DNA of 64,000 nt from CAYMMX01 sp964391675 (GCA_964391675.1 CAYMMX010000008.1:7861-71860), one strand, 5' to 3'. Positions 16,637 through 25,495 are shown, numbered from the stretch's first letter. Numbers and translations: made by a program. Notes: a model not told the origin generated them from the letters alone.

Positions 16637-17442
16637 ATAATTAATTTGTATACATCATTTTTGTTTAAGTTATATAGTTCAGCTAATATGGTTGAAATAT
16701 CTTTAGTGCTGAATTTTTTTTGTTTTAATCTATTTATTTTTTCTTGTAGCTCTAATTGAGAAAAGCTTGTGTCATCTTTTTTATATATCATTGCAACAAT
16801 CTCACCTTTTAAGATATTGTTCTGATAGTAATCTATAATTTTTTGAGGAGTTTCAATGATTACTTCCTCAAAAATTTTAGTTAGTTCTCTTCCTACTGCA
16901 ATTTTTAATTCGGAATCAAATTCATTTATTATTTCTAATGTTTTAATTAATCTGTTTGGGGATTCATAAAAAATAATATTAGTATGCGTATATTTTTGTA
17001 AAATAGCGAGAATTTGTCCTTGCGTTTTCGGCAAAAAACCTACAAAAATAAATTTTTCAACATCTTTTGGAATTTGAGACAAAAAAGTGGTAAGTGCACT
17101 CGCACCCGCAAGCGCACTTATTTTAACATTGTTTTTTTTAAGTTCTTCAATCAGTACAGCCCCAGGGTCACAAATTAAAGGTGTACCTGCATCGGAAACA
17201 AGAGCAATTGTTTTTCCCTCATTAAGTATGTTTAAAAATAAATTTATTCTCTCTTTTTCATTAAATTTATGGTAAGAAATAGTTTTTGTTTTTATATCAT
17301 AATGATTGAGGAGCTTTTGTGTAACTCTTGAATCTTCGCAGGCAATTATATCAACAGACTTTAAAATTTCGATTGCCCTTAATGTTATATCACCTAAATT
17401 TCCGATAGGTGTTGGAACTATATAAAATTGAATCTTATTCAT
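16633..17442 (-). CDS. rsmI: 16S rRNA 2'-O-ribose C1402 methyltransferase RsmI
   Basis: 269 residues. RsmI methylates the ribose of C1402 in the decoding centre using SAM. Tetrapyrrole-methylase-fold signatures: YIVPTPIGNLGDITLRA, CEDSRVTQKLL, LVSDAGTPLICDPG and FYESPNRL. Its 3' end overlaps the phosphatase-like gene tail-to-tail by 4 bp. Confidence 0.96.
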   Translation of the reverse strand: MNKIQFYIVPTPIGNLGDITLRAIEILKSVDIIACEDSRVTQKLLNHYDIKTKTISYHKFNEKERINLFLNILNEGKTIALVSDAGTPLICDPGAVLIEELKKNNVKISALAGASALTTFLSQIPKDVEKFIFVGFLPKTQGQILAILQKYTHTNIIFYESPNRLIKTLEIINEFDSELKIAVGRELTKIFEEVIIETPQKIIDYYQNNILKGEIVAMIYKKDDTSFSQLELQEKINRLKQKKFSTKDISTILAELYNLNKNDVYKLII

Positions 17443-17530
17443 TATTTAATAATAACAATAAAAAAGTTGCGTGTAAAATATGTTTATTTTAAACTATCAG
17501 GGTATTGTTAGAAAAAAAGGAGATGTACAT

Positions 17531-18319
17531 ATGTCAAGAAAACCAATTATTGCAGGAAACTGGAAAATGAACTTACTTCAACAAGAAGCAAAGGATTTAT
17601 TTTTAGGTATTGCTTATTTTGCAGAAAAATTTACAAAAGATCAATTGCCGGAAATAGTTGTTGCACCTACATATACATCGATAGCTGCAGTTGAAAGTCA
17701 AAGATGTGACAAATGCAGACCATTAGTTGCGGTTGCCGCTCAAAATTGTCATTGGGAAAAATCCGGTGCTTATACAGGCGAAATTTCTGTTGAAATGGCT
17801 AAAGATGCAGGTTGTGAATATGTTATTATCGGTCATTCGGAAAGAAGACAATATTTTTCAGAAACTGATGAAATGATTAATAAAAAAGCTAAAGCAATTT
17901 TAGCTGGCGGTTTAATTCCAATTATTTGTTGTGGTGAATCATTAGAACAAAGAGAAGCTGGTGTAACAGATTCCCACATTACAAGTCAAATTAAAGCTGC
18001 GTTAGAAGGGCTTTCTGAAGAAGAAATTTCAAAATCAGCAATCGCATACGAACCAATCTGGGCAATCGGAACAGGTAAAACTTGTGATTCTAATGAAGCT
18101 AATAGAGTAATTGCAATGATAAGGAATGTTGTTAAAGAAGTTAGTACACAAGCGGCAGGCGATGATATAAGAATACTTTATGGAGGAAGCGTAAATCCAT
18201 CAACTATTGAAGAACAAATGTCAAAATCAGATATTGACGGTGCTTTAGTTGGTGGCGCAAGCTTAAAAGTAGATAGTTTTTCTCAAATAATTGAAGGAAC
18301 AATGAAAGTTACTGTGTAA
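17531..18319 (+). CDS. tpiA: Triosephosphate isomerase
   Basis: 262 residues from the ATG at 17531, 9 bp after AAGGAG; an in-frame ATG at 17480 would add 17 residues foreign to the family. TpiA interconverts dihydroxyacetone phosphate and glyceraldehyde 3-phosphate. GNWKMN carries the substrate-binding Asn and Lys, GHSERR the catalytic His, YEPIWAIGTG the catalytic Glu, and YGGSVNP the phosphate loop. Monocistronic; a perfect 40-nt palindrome follows. Confidence 0.97.
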   Translation: MSRKPIIAGNWKMNLLQQEAKDLFLGIAYFAEKFTKDQLPEIVVAPTYTSIAAVESQRCDKCRPLVAVAAQNCHWEKSGAYTGEISVEMAKDAGCEYVIIGHSERRQYFSETDEMINKKAKAILAGGLIPIICCGESLEQREAGVTDSHITSQIKAALEGLSEEEISKSAIAYEPIWAIGTGKTCDSNEANRVIAMIRNVVKEVSTQAAGDDIRILYGGSVNPSTIEEQMSKSDIDGALVGGASLKVDSFSQIIEGTMKVTV

Positions 18320-18336
18320 GAATTTTACAAATTCAA

Positions 18337-18376
18337 GTAAAAGGTAAATATATTAATTAATATATTTACCTTTTAC
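18337..18376. terminator. Perfect 40-nt palindrome after tpiA, probable terminator
   Basis: Two 20-nt arms, GTAAAAGGTAAATATATTAA and its exact complement, abut with no unpaired spacer. It lies 17 bp after the tpiA stop. There is no T tract after it, so termination is likely but not certain. Confidence 0.55.
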
Positions 18377-18397
18377 TAATTTAACAATTGTTACATA

Positions 18398-18426
18398 TTG
18401 ATTTTCTTATCTTTTTAAAATAAACT
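18398..18426 (+). promoter_or_regulatory. Putative promoter of the YceD-rpmF-fab operon
   Basis: TTGATT, 17 bp, TAAACT, about 30 bp upstream of the first gene of the lipid-synthesis cluster. An AAGGAG site follows at the correct distance from the ATG at 18455. Confidence 0.5.
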
Positions 18427-18454
18427 AATATTAGATAATAAGGAGATTATTAAA

Positions 18455-18706
18455 ATGGCACAGCAATTTAGCGGCACTCCGCAAGTAAAAACACGAACAG
18501 CTCTTTTAATATTTGTAAAAGGTTCGTCAGCACCTGTAGTTTTATATGTTGAAAATCCTCAAGCAACATATGAGGAGCTTCAACAAGCAATTAAAACTCA
18601 AAGTGCTACCTTAATTGAAAAAGAAGGGACAGGACCTCTTAAAAAAGTTTCAGTTTTAGCAAATCAAATTTCGGCAATAGCACTTCAAGATGAGCAATAC
18701 GTGTAA
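18455..18706 (+). CDS. Conserved-looking hypothetical protein, 83 residues
   Basis: Small soluble protein with an alternating beta pattern (ALLIFVKGSSAPVVLYVEN), a helix (TYEELQQAIKTQSATLIEK) and a final strand (KKVSVLANQISAIALQDEQY). I do not recognise the family; the look is of a small beta-sheet protein. AAGGAG at the usual spacing supports the start. It overlaps the next gene (DUF177/YceD) by 17 bp and so heads the fatty-acid operon. Confidence 0.75.
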   Translation: MAQQFSGTPQVKTRTALLIFVKGSSAPVVLYVENPQATYEELQQAIKTQSATLIEKEGTGPLKKVSVLANQISAIALQDEQYV

Positions 18707-19199
18707 TATTATAAAAATTGAAGATATTGAAAATTCACCAAATAAGCAGCTTAAAGTTGTTTTTAAAGATTTTATTGAAGATATTGATTCTAAAGATCCA
18801 ATTTGTGCAAAGCTTAGTATAACTTCTATGGGTGAATTTATAAACATCATTGGTAATGTTTATGGAAGTGTTTTTTTAGAATGTGATTTATGCTTAGAAT
18901 CATTTGAATATAAATTCAATTTTGATGTAGATGAAGTATATGTTAAAGGCTCATTAAATGCAGACTTTAAACAGGATATTGAAATAAAAGACGGACAATT
19001 TGTAACAGACCTAAAACGCAGTGACAGTATAGATATATCAGATTTTTTGTATCAATCTGTAATATTAGATTTCCCAAATAAAAAAGTTTGTGGTATAAAT
19101 TGTAAAGGCGGGGATATTTTTATAAGAGATGAAAAATTATGTCCTCAAAAAACAGACCCTAGAATGGATGTTTTTAAAAATATTAATATTAAAACGTGA
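18690..19199 (+). CDS. DUF177/YceD family protein
   Basis: 169 residues. YceD/DUF177 proteins are almost always encoded directly upstream of rpmF, as here. The family cysteines are present: LECDLCLESFEY in the middle and CGINCKGG near the end, followed by CPQKTDPRMDVF; together they resemble a zinc site. Plant and cyanobacterial relatives act in 23S rRNA maturation. The start overlaps the preceding gene by 17 bp. Confidence 0.88.
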   Translation: MSNTCNIIKIEDIENSPNKQLKVVFKDFIEDIDSKDPICAKLSITSMGEFINIIGNVYGSVFLECDLCLESFEYKFNFDVDEVYVKGSLNADFKQDIEIKDGQFVTDLKRSDSIDISDFLYQSVILDFPNKKVCGINCKGGDIFIRDEKLCPQKTDPRMDVFKNINIKT

Positions 19200-19226
19200 A
19201 ATATAAATAGAAAGAAGGATAAAGAA

Positions 19227-19634
19227 ATGGCAGTACCAAAGAAAAGAACCGGACATTCAGCACAAGGACACAGACGTTCAAATTGGAAGGCAACAAAGCC
19301 TGAAACTACTAAGTGCTCAAATTGTGGTGAATTAGTATTAACTCATACAGTATGCACAGCTTGTGGATATTATAAAAGTAAAGCAGTAAGTATAAAATCT
19401 CCGGATTATGTAGATTCAACAATAGAATCAAAAAAACCTGCAAAGAAAACTACAAAAAAATCTGAGTCTAAATCAGAAGCTAAATCCGAAACAAAAACAA
19501 AAACTAAAAAAACAGAGAAAAAAATAGAAGATAAAGAAGTTGAAACAATTGAAGTTTCAGAAAAAGTAGAGGATACTACTGCTGGAGTGGTTGAAGAAGT
19601 TAAAGCGGATGAAGTTGAAAAAACTGAAGAGTAA
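19227..19634 (+). CDS. rpmF: 50S ribosomal protein L32 with long charged C-terminal extension
   Basis: 135 residues. The first ~58 are a complete L32: MAVPKKRTGHSAQGHRRSNW and a zinc ribbon with CSNCG and CTACG. L32 is normally 56-60 residues. Here the frame continues for about 75 more: a Lys/Ser/Thr/Glu low-complexity run followed by an acidic tail (VETIEVSEKVED and on), ending at a normal stop. Codon use looks like the neighbours and there is no sign of a frameshift. plsX starts 18 bp downstream. The extension would protrude from the 50S surface; its role is unknown. Confidence 0.95.
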   Translation: MAVPKKRTGHSAQGHRRSNWKATKPETTKCSNCGELVLTHTVCTACGYYKSKAVSIKSPDYVDSTIESKKPAKKTTKKSESKSEAKSETKTKTKKTEKKIEDKEVETIEVSEKVEDTTAGVVEEVKADEVEKTEE

Positions 19635-19652
19635 TTAAGGGCTTAAAAAAAC

Positions 19653-20723
19653 ATGACAAGAATAGCAATAGATGCAATGGGTGGAGATTATGCTCCTCGC
19701 GAGGTAGTTGCGGGAGCTGTTTGGGCTGCACACGAATACAGTGTAGCTATTGAACTTGTTGGTAAGCAAGACCGCATTGAATATGAATTAGACAGAATTA
19801 ATAGAGAAGGATTTATTTCTACAGCAGGTGGATTTAAAGATCAAAAAATCAGAATTGATGTTAATAAACTTGATATAAAAATCACTCCAGCTACGGAAGT
19901 AATTGAAATGGGAGAAGCTCCCGGACAAGCAATTAGAAAAAAGAAAAAATCTTCGATTGTTTTAGGTGTGGATGCAGTTGCAACAGGTAGTTCTGATGCA
20001 ATAGTAGCTGCTGGTTCTACTGGTGCAGCAATGGCGTCAAGTTTATTTGGTTTAGGAAGAATCCCTGGAATCGATAGGCCTGCAATTGCAGTTACTTTAC
20101 CAACAATGAAAGATCCTGTTGTGATTATTGATGGTGGTGCTAACAGTAGTTGTACTCCTGATATGTTATTTCAATTTGCAGTTATGGGGACTACTTTTTC
20201 TAAAAACGTTTTGGGTATTGATGATCCAAGAGTGGGTATATTAAACATTGGAGAAGAAGCAGGTAAAGGTAATGAACTTGCCCAAGCTACTTATAAATTA
20301 CTTGAAGAAAATCAAGATAAAATTAATTTTGTCGGAAACATTGAGGGAAGAGAAATTTTTTCAGGTGTATGTAATGTAATTGTTTGTGATGGTTTTGTAG
20401 GTAATGTTGCATTAAAAATTACAGAGGGAACCTCTTCAATGTTGTTTAGAATGTTGAAACAAGAGTTTAAAACTGATCCTTTAGCTAAAATTGCAGGTTT
20501 AATTGCAAAGCCTTTCATGAAAAGAATTTATAGAAAAATTAATTATGAAGAATTTGGTGGCGCTTTACTTTTAGGTGTTAAAGGAATTACCGTAATTTCA
20601 CATGGAAGCTCAAAAGCTTATGCAATCAAGAATGCTGTAAGGGTTGCAAAAGATGCTGTTGAAACTGGTGTAAATAAGAAAATTGCAGAGTTTTTAGATG
20701 GTAACAATAATATTCAAGAATAA
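19653..20723 (+). CDS. plsX: Phosphate acyltransferase PlsX
   Basis: 356 residues. PlsX makes acyl-phosphate from acyl-ACP, the first step of phospholipid synthesis in the PlsX/PlsY route. Signatures are RIAIDAMGGDYAPREVV, AGSTGAAMAS, VIIDGGANSSC, NIGEEAGKGNEL, FVGNIEGREIF and CDGFVGNVALK. Between rpmF and fabH in the usual order; its stop is directly followed by the leader of fabH. Confidence 0.96.
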   Translation: MTRIAIDAMGGDYAPREVVAGAVWAAHEYSVAIELVGKQDRIEYELDRINREGFISTAGGFKDQKIRIDVNKLDIKITPATEVIEMGEAPGQAIRKKKKSSIVLGVDAVATGSSDAIVAAGSTGAAMASSLFGLGRIPGIDRPAIAVTLPTMKDPVVIIDGGANSSCTPDMLFQFAVMGTTFSKNVLGIDDPRVGILNIGEEAGKGNELAQATYKLLEENQDKINFVGNIEGREIFSGVCNVIVCDGFVGNVALKITEGTSSMLFRMLKQEFKTDPLAKIAGLIAKPFMKRIYRKINYEEFGGALLLGVKGITVISHGSSKAYAIKNAVRVAKDAVETGVNKKIAEFLDGNNNIQE

Positions 20724-20747
20724 TTGGTGTACATAAGAGAGGAAAAT

Positions 20748-21755
20748 ATGTCTAATAAATTAATTTCGTTAAAGATTGCCGGAGTAGGTTACAGTGTTCC
20801 AGAAACAGTTATTACCAACGCAGATTTAACAAAATTATATGATACTTCAGATGAATGGATTACTACCAGAACAGGTATTAAAGAGCGCAGATTAGTTTCA
20901 GGGGAAGAAAATGCTGTTGATTTAGGGTATAAAGCTGCTTTGAATGCTTTAGAAAAAGCAAAGATATCCCCAAATGAACTGGACTTAATAATTGCTGCTT
21001 CATCAGCTCCGCCTGATTTATATCCGTCAATTGCTTGTAGAATCCAAGCAAAACTTGGTGTAGATTGTATTCCGGCATTTGATGTTACGGCAGCATGTTC
21101 AGGCTTAATTTATACTTTAGATATAGCAAAAGCTTATATTGCATCAGGAAAATGCAAAAAAATATTACTTGTTGCAACAGATAATAACTCAAGGTTATGT
21201 GATTGGTCAGACAGAAGCGTTTCGATTCTCTTCGGCGATGGTGCAGGTGCTATGGTTGTTACTGATGCTGAAGACGGTGTAGATGATATTCTTGCTATTG
21301 ATATAAGAGCAAACGGATCAATCGGTGAATATTTAACTTTGCCTTTGACAGGTCAGAATTGTCCTTTAGTCGAACCTTGTGAACAAAAACCTGCTCATAT
21401 TAAAATGAATGGAAAAGAAGTTTATAAATTTGCAGTAAGAATAGTTCCTGAATATATTGATAAATGCCTTGAAAGAGCTAAAATGAAACCTGATGATATA
21501 GATTATTTGATTCCTCATCAGGCAAATCAAAGAATAATTGAAGCTATTCAACACAGATTATCTTATGATGACAGTAAAGTAATTTCTAATATACAATACT
21601 ATGGCAATACATCAGCTGCATCTGTGCCCATTGCTCTTGCAGAAGGTGTTGAAAGTGGAAAAGTTAAATTACCTTCAACCGCAATACTTTGTGGTTTTGG
21701 TGCCGGTATGACATGGGGTGTTGCTATAGTAAGACTTCGTGAAGGCATATGTTAG
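20748..21755 (+). CDS. fabH: 3-oxoacyl-ACP synthase III (FabH)
   Basis: 335 residues from the ATG at 20748, which follows GAGAGG; in-frame TTG/GTG codons at 20724/20727 lie upstream of that site. FabH condenses acetyl-CoA with malonyl-ACP to start fatty-acid synthesis. The catalytic triad is visible: Cys in VTAACSGLIY, His in IPHQANQRII and Asn in YGNTSAASVP. GFGAGMTWG near the end is typical. Confidence 0.96.
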   Translation: MSNKLISLKIAGVGYSVPETVITNADLTKLYDTSDEWITTRTGIKERRLVSGEENAVDLGYKAALNALEKAKISPNELDLIIAASSAPPDLYPSIACRIQAKLGVDCIPAFDVTAACSGLIYTLDIAKAYIASGKCKKILLVATDNNSRLCDWSDRSVSILFGDGAGAMVVTDAEDGVDDILAIDIRANGSIGEYLTLPLTGQNCPLVEPCEQKPAHIKMNGKEVYKFAVRIVPEYIDKCLERAKMKPDDIDYLIPHQANQRIIEAIQHRLSYDDSKVISNIQYYGNTSAASVPIALAEGVESGKVKLPSTAILCGFGAGMTWGVAIVRLREGIC

Positions 21756-21792
21756 TAATTTAAACAAATAATTAATTAAGAGGATTTAACAA

Positions 21793-22731
21793 ATGAGTAA
21801 AATTGCATTTATCTTCCCGGGTCAAGGTTCTCAGTATATTGGGATGGGAAAAGATTTATATGAAAACTTTGAAGAATCAAGGAATGTTTTTGAAATTGCC
21901 AATAAAGTGTTAGGTAAAAATATTTCAGATATTTGTTTTGAAGGTCCGGATGAAGATTTAAAACAAACAATTAACACACAGCCGGCTATTTTAACAACAT
22001 CAATTGCTGCGCTTGAAGCTTTAAAATCAAAATTATCAATTAAGCCTTCACTTGTTGCAGGACATAGCTTGGGTGAGTATGGAGCTTTATACGAAGCAGG
22101 TATTTTATCACTTGAAGATACAATAAAATTAATATCAAAAAGAGCTGAATTGATGAGCCAAACAAAAGGTGGAGCTATGGCAGCCGTTTTAGGTTTAGAT
22201 GAAGAAAAAGTTGCAGAATGTATTTCTGAATCTGCAAAAACAAGTTATGTAGATGTTGCAAATTATAACTGTCCCGGACAAATTGTTATCACGGGAACAG
22301 AAGAGGGTATTAAAAAAGCTTTTGAATTACTATCTGCAGCAGGGGCTAAGAGAGTTTTACCTCTTGCGGTTTCAGGTGCATTCCACTCTGAATTAATGAA
22401 GCAAGCGGGAATCAGTTTTGCAGAATCAGTTAATACGATTACACTTTCAAATGCCTCAATTCCTGTAGTTACAAATGTTGATGCTGAATTAACTATAAAA
22501 GCTGAAGATTTTAAATTAAAAATGTCCAGGCAGATTTATTCATCAGTTCAATGGACAAAATCAATTCAAAAAATGATTGAAGAAGGTGTTGATACATTTA
22601 TTGAAATTGGTCCCGGAAAAGTTTTGACTGGTTTAGTCAAAAAAATCAACCCAGAAGCAAAATTATATAATGTATTTGACAAAACTTCACTTGAATTATG
22701 TGTAAATGAATTAAATACTATTAGCGTATAA
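21793..22731 (+). CDS. fabD: Malonyl-CoA:ACP transacylase (FabD)
   Basis: 312 residues. FabD loads malonyl groups on ACP. PGQGSQYIGMG at the start, the nucleophilic Ser in GHSLGEYGAL, and SGAFHSELM with the catalytic His are all present; FIEIGPGKVLTGL closes the core. An AAGAGG site precedes the ATG. Fourth enzyme-coding step of the cluster in standard order. Confidence 0.96.
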   Translation: MSKIAFIFPGQGSQYIGMGKDLYENFEESRNVFEIANKVLGKNISDICFEGPDEDLKQTINTQPAILTTSIAALEALKSKLSIKPSLVAGHSLGEYGALYEAGILSLEDTIKLISKRAELMSQTKGGAMAAVLGLDEEKVAECISESAKTSYVDVANYNCPGQIVITGTEEGIKKAFELLSAAGAKRVLPLAVSGAFHSELMKQAGISFAESVNTITLSNASIPVVTNVDAELTIKAEDFKLKMSRQIYSSVQWTKSIQKMIEEGVDTFIEIGPGKVLTGLVKKINPEAKLYNVFDKTSLELCVNELNTISV

Positions 22732-22746
22732 TAAAAGGAGACTAAA

Positions 22747-23475
22747 ATGACAGATAAAAAAGTAGCTTTAATAACAGGAGCCTCCAGAGGTATTGGTAAG
22801 GCATGTGCGCTTGAATTGGCTCGTGCAGGTTATGATGTTGCAATAAACTATGTAGGAAACGAGGAAGCAGCAAATGTAACTGTATCGGAACTAAAATCTT
22901 TAGGTTCTGATGCACAGGCATATAGATTTGATGTAACTAATAAGGATGCAGTTGAATCTAGTGTTGCAGAAGTAATTTCAAAATATGGAAAAATTGATGT
23001 ATTAGTCAATAATGCAGGCATCACACGTGACGGTTTATTTATGAGAATGTCTCCTGAGAATTGGGAAGCAGTTATAAATACAAATTTAAATAGTGCTTAT
23101 TATGTTTCGAATCCTGTTGTTAAATTAATGATAAAACAACGTTCAGGTGCGATTATCAATATGTCAAGTATTGTTGGTGTTTACGGTAATGCGGGGCAGG
23201 CTAATTATGCTGCCGCCAAAGCAGGTTTGATTGGATTTACTAAATCATTGGCAAAGGAACTAGCTTCAAGAAACGTTAGAGTTAATGCTATTGCTCCGGG
23301 TTTTATCGAAACGGATATGACTAAAGATTTACCGTTAGATAATATGGCTGAACATATCCCAATGAAAAAATTAGGTAAACCGGAAGATATTGCAAAAGCT
23401 GTTAAATTTTTTGCTGATGATGCTCTTTATGTAACAGGTCAAGTATTGCAAATAGATGGTGGATTGGTTATTTAA
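22747..23475 (+). CDS. fabG: 3-oxoacyl-ACP reductase (FabG)
   Basis: 242 residues, short-chain dehydrogenase. FabG reduces 3-ketoacyl-ACP with NADPH. The nucleotide loop TGASRGIGKACA, VLVNNAGITRDG, the catalytic Ser in INMSSIVG and Tyr/Lys in YAAAKAG, and the tail VLQIDGGLVI are intact. AAAGGAG precedes the ATG. A 120-bp gap with its own promoter separates it from acpP. Confidence 0.96.
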   Translation: MTDKKVALITGASRGIGKACALELARAGYDVAINYVGNEEAANVTVSELKSLGSDAQAYRFDVTNKDAVESSVAEVISKYGKIDVLVNNAGITRDGLFMRMSPENWEAVINTNLNSAYYVSNPVVKLMIKQRSGAIINMSSIVGVYGNAGQANYAAAKAGLIGFTKSLAKELASRNVRVNAIAPGFIETDMTKDLPLDNMAEHIPMKKLGKPEDIAKAVKFFADDALYVTGQVLQIDGGLVI

Positions 23476-23499
23476 ATCAGTCAATTGATTTAAAAGTAA

Positions 23500-23553
23500 A
23501 AGAACTTAACATTTATGTTAAATTCTTGCAAATTTATCTTTAAATAGTATAAT
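23500..23553 (+). promoter_or_regulatory. acpP promoter with upstream inverted repeat
   Basis: TTGCAA (23526-23531), a 16-bp spacer and a perfect TATAAT (23548-23553) lie 45 bp before acpP. An imperfect inverted repeat (AAGAA/TTAACAT with ATGTTAA/TTCTT, 23500-23527) touches the -35 box and could be a weak terminator of fabG or a regulator site. This gives acpP its own strong transcription inside the cluster. Confidence 0.6.
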
Positions 23554-23597
23554 TTTTTATGGATAGTTAGATATTTACAAAGAAAAAGGAAAAAATG

Positions 23598-23828
23598 ATG
23601 AGTACATTAGAAAAAGTTAAAAAAGTTGTAGTAGAACAATTAAGTGTTGATGAAGCATTAGTAACTCCAGAAGCTAGTTTTACTGGTGACTTGGGTGCTG
23701 ATTCTTTGGATACAGTTGAATTAGTAATGGCTTTCGAAGAAGAATTCGGTTGCGAAATTCCTGATGAAGAAGCTGAAAAAATTCAAACAGTTCAAGACGC
23801 AGTAAATTATATTGATTCTCATTCGTAA
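23598..23828 (+). CDS. acpP: Acyl carrier protein
   Basis: 76 residues. The phosphopantetheine attachment Ser is in GADSLDTVEL. Acidic, four-helix layout of normal length. Two ATGs are adjacent (23595 and 23598); the second is 7 bp from AAGGA and gives the usual MSTLEKVKK start. It has its own promoter upstream and an attenuator-like hairpin before fabF, consistent with the higher ACP demand. Confidence 0.97.
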   Translation: MSTLEKVKKVVVEQLSVDEALVTPEASFTGDLGADSLDTVELVMAFEEEFGCEIPDEEAEKIQTVQDAVNYIDSHS

Positions 23829-23852
23829 TTAGATTGAGACATTAAGTAGTTC

Positions 23853-23896
23853 AAGGGGGCAAAAGTTCTTTAGTGAACTCTTATCCCCTTTGTTTT
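23853..23896 (+). terminator. Hairpin between acpP and fabF
   Basis: AAGGGG (23853-23858) pairs with CCCCTT (23885-23890) around an inner AGTTC/GAACT stem and is followed by TGTTTT. Its placement suggests partial termination, so that acpP is expressed above fabF. Confidence 0.65.
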
Positions 23897-23939
23897 AGCT
23901 TCAAAGATTTTAAGAATACATTAATATAAGGTATGAAAC

Positions 23940-25190
23940 ATGACAAAAAAAAGAGTAGTAATTACCGGATTGGGAGCAGTAACACCACTTGGTATCGGTG
24001 TTGATAATTTTTGGAATAGTTTAATTGAAGGGAAAAGTGGTATTGCCCTTTCAACAGCTATCGATGTAGAAAAGCATCCTGTTAAAATTTCAGGTGAAGT
24101 AAAAGGATTTAACCCCGAAGATTATATTGATCCAAAGGAAGTAAAAAGACTTGACAGATTTACACAATTTGCATTAGTTGCTGCTGATGAAGCAATCAAA
24201 GATGCGAAACTTGAAAGTATTGCTAATTTAGATCCTTATAGAATAGGTGTTATTGTAAGCTCTGCCGCAGGTGGGTTTAAAACATTTGAAAAAAACCATG
24301 TAGCTATATTAGAAAGAGGACCAGCTAAGTGTTCTCCATTCACAATACCTATGATGATAGTAGATATGCCTTCAGGTAGGATAGCAATGAGGTATGGTTA
24401 TAAGGGAGTTAATAAGGCAGTAGTTTCTGCTTGTGCTTCATCTAACCATTCAATAGGTGATGCTTTTCGTTCAATACAGTATGGGGATGCAGATATAATG
24501 ATTGCAGGCGGATGTGAAGCAACAATTTGTGATGTTGGTGTAGGTGCTTTTACAAGTGCAAGAACTTTATCTAAAAGAAATGATGAGCCTGAAAAAGCTT
24601 CAAGACCATATGATATAGACAGGGATGGTTTTGTAATGGCAGAAGGTTCAGGTGTATTAGTTTTAGAAGAATATGAACATGCCAAAGCAAGAGGGGCTAA
24701 AATTTATGCTGAAATTGTTGGCTACGGTCAAACTGCTGATGCCTATGATATTGTTGCTCCGGATCCCGAAGGTAAAGGTGCGACTATGGCAATGAAACTG
24801 GCACTTGAAGATGCCGGATTTGAACCAAAAGATATTCAATATGTTAATTCACATGGTACAGGTACAGGTTTGGGGGATATTGCTGAATCGCAAGCTATTG
24901 CTCGTGTTTTTGGTGATTTAACAACTAATAAAGATTTGGTAGTAAGCTCTACAAAAAGTATGCATGGACATATGCTTGGTGCAACTGGCGCTGTTGAAGC
25001 AATTGCTTCTATTATGTCTATTATAAAAGGCATTGTACCTCCTACTATTAATTTAGATAATCAAGATGAGCATGTTGCTAATTTAGATTATGTTCCACAT
25101 AAAGCAAGAAAAAAAGAAGTTAATGCCTCTTTATCAAATTCATTTGGATTCGGTGGACACAATGCTTCTTTAATTTTTAAAAAAATATAG
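23940..25190 (+). CDS. fabF: 3-oxoacyl-ACP synthase II (FabF)
   Basis: 416 residues. FabF elongates acyl chains by decarboxylative condensation. Start KKRVVITGLGAVTPLG, nucleophilic Cys in VSACASSNHSIGDA, first His in NSHGTGTGLGD and second in STKSMHGHMLGATGAVEA. The two His loops differ slightly from the common SHGTSTP and KSMTGH forms, but the catalytic residues are kept. Last gene of the cluster, followed by a bidirectional terminator. Confidence 0.96.
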   Translation: MTKKRVVITGLGAVTPLGIGVDNFWNSLIEGKSGIALSTAIDVEKHPVKISGEVKGFNPEDYIDPKEVKRLDRFTQFALVAADEAIKDAKLESIANLDPYRIGVIVSSAAGGFKTFEKNHVAILERGPAKCSPFTIPMMIVDMPSGRIAMRYGYKGVNKAVVSACASSNHSIGDAFRSIQYGDADIMIAGGCEATICDVGVGAFTSARTLSKRNDEPEKASRPYDIDRDGFVMAEGSGVLVLEEYEHAKARGAKIYAEIVGYGQTADAYDIVAPDPEGKGATMAMKLALEDAGFEPKDIQYVNSHGTGTGLGDIAESQAIARVFGDLTTNKDLVVSSTKSMHGHMLGATGAVEAIASIMSIIKGIVPPTINLDNQDEHVANLDYVPHKARKKEVNASLSNSFGFGGHNASLIFKKI

Positions 25191-25214
25191 ATTATTTTAA
25201 CTTGATATTATAAT

Positions 25215-25250
25215 AAAAGACAAAATTTTAAATTTTGTCTTTTATTTTTA
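25215..25250. terminator. Bidirectional terminator between fabF and the 50-residue ORF
   Basis: A 13-bp stem, AAAAGACAAAATT with its complement, closes a 3-nt loop and is followed by ATTTTT. The loop contains the stop codon of the convergent small gene. Confidence 0.8.
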
Positions 25251-25380
25251 AATGTTCGCCTTTTGATACTATTTTTACCCTGCCGCATTGCTTACTGTGA
25301 GATACTGCAGCACATTTATCCATACCTTTGTTTGCTTTTGACGCTATTCTTTTTCTACCCATTCCTGTGTTTTTAGACAT
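25228..25380 (-). CDS. Small basic two-cysteine protein, 50 residues
   Basis: A very strong GAGGAGG site lies 8 bp before the ATG (complement of 25378-25380). The product begins MSKNTGMGRKRIASKANKG, has Cys23 and Cys32 spaced by eight residues, and ends KGEHLKIKDKI. It is highly positively charged with few acidic residues, like a ribosomal or nucleic-acid-binding peptide. The stop codon is in the loop of the terminator shared with fabF. I do not recognise the family; L36-like zinc peptides have a different cysteine spacing. It lies between fabF and rpmI-rplT, so a ribosome-related role is possible but unproven. Confidence 0.6.
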   Translation of the reverse strand: MSKNTGMGRKRIASKANKGMDKCAAVSHSKQCGRVKIVSKGEHLKIKDKI

Positions 25381-25495
25381 ATTTGACCTCCTCTTTATAG
25401 TATTAGTATTATTTATATTTTACATTTTATATTTTGCTTTCTCTATACCCGTAAGTATAATGTTAAATTTTTATTAATGAAGCTTGTATTATCTG

